From contig OY760176.1 of NCBI GenBank assembly GCA_963663315.1, positions 2,460,158 to 2,524,157 on the forward strand: a stretch of 64,000 bases of DNA, in the 5' to 3' direction. The stretch is from G963663315 sp963663315 (GTDB lineage: Bacteria > Pseudomonadota > Gammaproteobacteria > Arenicellales > Poriferihabitantaceae). Under the pieces are notes generated by a model. It was given only the letters and a program-made list of their open reading frames with translations, searched no databases and was not told the DNA's origin. Every line of letters starts with the position of its first letter. The first letter of the stretch is position 1. A program made the translations under genes and the position numbers. Below, in pieces: positions 62,799-64,000 of this stretch.

Positions 62799-63971
62799 CT
62801 AATATCGTCTCAATTTGTCATTGACCGATATCGGTGTAGGATATTTTGCAACAATCCAGTAAACCGAAATGATGAACGTAATAATGGTTGCGAGTTGAAC
62901 AATATAAAAAGTTTCGAGGGTAATGATCTGATTTTGTCGGGCAACGAATACGATGAGCAATGAAAACTCGCTGAGTTGTCCAAGTCGCACGCCGGTTTCC
63001 CAGGCGAGTTTGTTCGATTCCGCCTGACTCACCAACAAAAACCGGAACACAATGGGCTTGATGATCAATAAAGCCGCCGCAATCACAATGGCGGGCAGGA
63101 TAACGCCGGTTGCCGCGACCATATCGAATCCGGCGCCCAGCGCAAAGAAAAACAGTACCAGGAAAAAGTCCCGAAGCGGTTTCAGACTTTCAGAGATATG
63201 CAGCGCCATCGGGCTGGTTGCGATGGCCACACCTGCGACAAATGCTCCGATCTCATAGGAAAGACCGGCAAATACGGCCAGTTGGGCCAGACTGAGACAC
63301 CAGCCGATGGAGATTAAAAAAATATATTCCTGGATACGACCATATCTTTCAAAAAGTTTGAAAATGATGAATTGATGGCCAGCCCAGGCTACCAGTCCCA
63401 GAAGCGGCAGCGCAAGGATTCCTTTAAGTATGTCGAAGATCAGCGCTTCACCACTACCGCCGTGGCCTTGTATGACCATCAAGGTAACAATCGCTATCAG
63501 GTCCTGAAGCAGCAATACACTGATTATCACTTCGCCGATACGGCGATGATGCAACACGGTGGTTGGAAGTAATTTTAATCCGACTATGGTACTGGAAAAA
63601 GAGGCGCATACCCCTATGATCAATGAATCGACAACGCTGTAGCCAAATGCCAGCGAGATACTTCCTGCAAGACCTCCAAATATCAAGGTGCAGAAAACCG
63701 TGACCAGCGTGGTCTCGCGAAGGAGAACAATCAGTTTTTGCGGGGATAGATTGAGTCCAAGCAGAAACAGTAAAAATATAATGCCGATTTGGGCGATATC
63801 AGAAATAAGATCTGCATCCGCCACCAGACCCAGACCCCAGGGCCCCAGTATGGCGCCGATGGCGAGGTAGGCAACCAGCATTGCCTGACGCAGATACAGC
63901 GCGACCGTGGCAAGCAGGGCGGCGCCCCCGAAGATCAGGAACATGGAAAATATAATCGATTCGTTATGCAC
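62799..63971 (-). CDS. CPA2-family cation:proton antiporter (Kef-like)
   Basis: The 390-aa membrane protein has about twelve helices. The LLFLLGLNLSP and LLLQDLIAIVTL motifs of monovalent cation:proton antiporters of the KefB/KefC and YbaL type are clear. It lacks the C-terminal TrkA-N regulatory domain of full KefC, ending soon after the last helix. The start is a GTG at 63971; an ATG at 63944 is possible. It ends 13 bp upstream of rarA. The ion (K+ or Na+) is not decided. Confidence 0.88.
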   Translation of the reverse strand: MHNESIIFSMFLIFGGAALLATVALYLRQAMLVAYLAIGAILGPWGLGLVADADLISDIAQIGIIFLLFLLGLNLSPQKLIVLLRETTLVTVFCTLIFGGLAGSISLAFGYSVVDSLIIGVCASFSSTIVGLKLLPTTVLHHRRIGEVIISVLLLQDLIAIVTLMVIQGHGGSGEALIFDILKGILALPLLGLVAWAGHQFIIFKLFERYGRIQEYIFLISIGWCLSLAQLAVFAGLSYEIGAFVAGVAIATSPMALHISESLKPLRDFFLVLFFFALGAGFDMVAATGVILPAIVIAAALLIIKPIVFRFLLVSQAESNKLAWETGVRLGQLSEFSLLIVFVARQNQIITLETFYIVQLATIITFIISVYWIVAKYPTPISVNDKLRRY

Positions 63972-64000
63972 AGGCTATTCGTCAGTTACATTGTTTTCAT

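Overview
The window reads as the chromosome of a gammaproteobacterium that respires with oxygen and probably oxidises reduced sulfur. Gene order supports this: gltBD-hemE, hslVU, petABC-sspAB and mnmA-purB are typical gammaproteobacterial neighbourhoods, and a sox-like cluster lies next to dsrEFH-tusA. Most genes have mid-range GC. Two stretches look richer in GC than their surroundings: the autotransporter block (about 38.3-42.6 kb) and the rimB-rimK pair (about 55.9-57.4 kb). I found no rRNA, tRNA or CRISPR array.

Layout: 1-5.9 kb holds gltB (cut by the left edge), gltD and hemE. 5.85-6.81 kb is a small accessory insert holding an IS66-type transposase relic and a MazEF-like toxin-antitoxin pair; it is bounded by a perfect 57-bp direct repeat of the hemE 3' end. 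6.8-16 kb runs mostly leftward: rpoH behind a perfect CIRCE operator, plsC, hslU, hslV, sspB, sspA, petC, petB, petA and rmuC. 16-21.4 kb runs rightward: yggX, an exported unknown, mnmA, purB, an RluF-like pseudouridine synthase and pyrD. 21.4-35.8 kb mixes transport and housekeeping: TerC, an MFS carrier, RDD protein, znuB, znuC, class I aldolase, a type 2 isoleucyl-tRNA synthetase, rhomboid protease, citrate synthase, dacB and msrA. 35.8-42.7 kb is accessory: a PuuD-like membrane protein, an epoxide hydrolase, a large autotransporter and an XRE-cupin regulator, closed by a relic of a second epoxide hydrolase copy and a REP-like palindrome. 42.7-45.7 kb holds small conserved genes, a hydroxyproline epimerase-type enzyme and a frameshifted YdjM-like gene.

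45.7-55.6 kb is the most distinctive part. A YeeE/YedE permease, a secreted beta-propeller, SoxY-, SoxB- and SoxZ-like proteins, a c-type cytochrome with an HMA-like N-terminal domain, a DUF302 protein, a SCO1-like protein and a thioredoxin/DUF255 protein run rightward. They face a leftward dsrE-dsrF-dsrH-tusA set. SoxXA and SoxCD are absent, so this looks like a variant sulfur-oxidation module: periplasmic sulfur is carried on SoxYZ, electrons go to the unusual cytochrome, and DsrEFH/TusA relay sulfur inside the cell.

The right end holds rimB-rimK (ribosomal protein S6 modification), an ABC-F ATPase, ilvE, an EamA permease, rarA and a CPA2-type antiporter.

All family assignments rest on reading motifs by eye; no database search was run.
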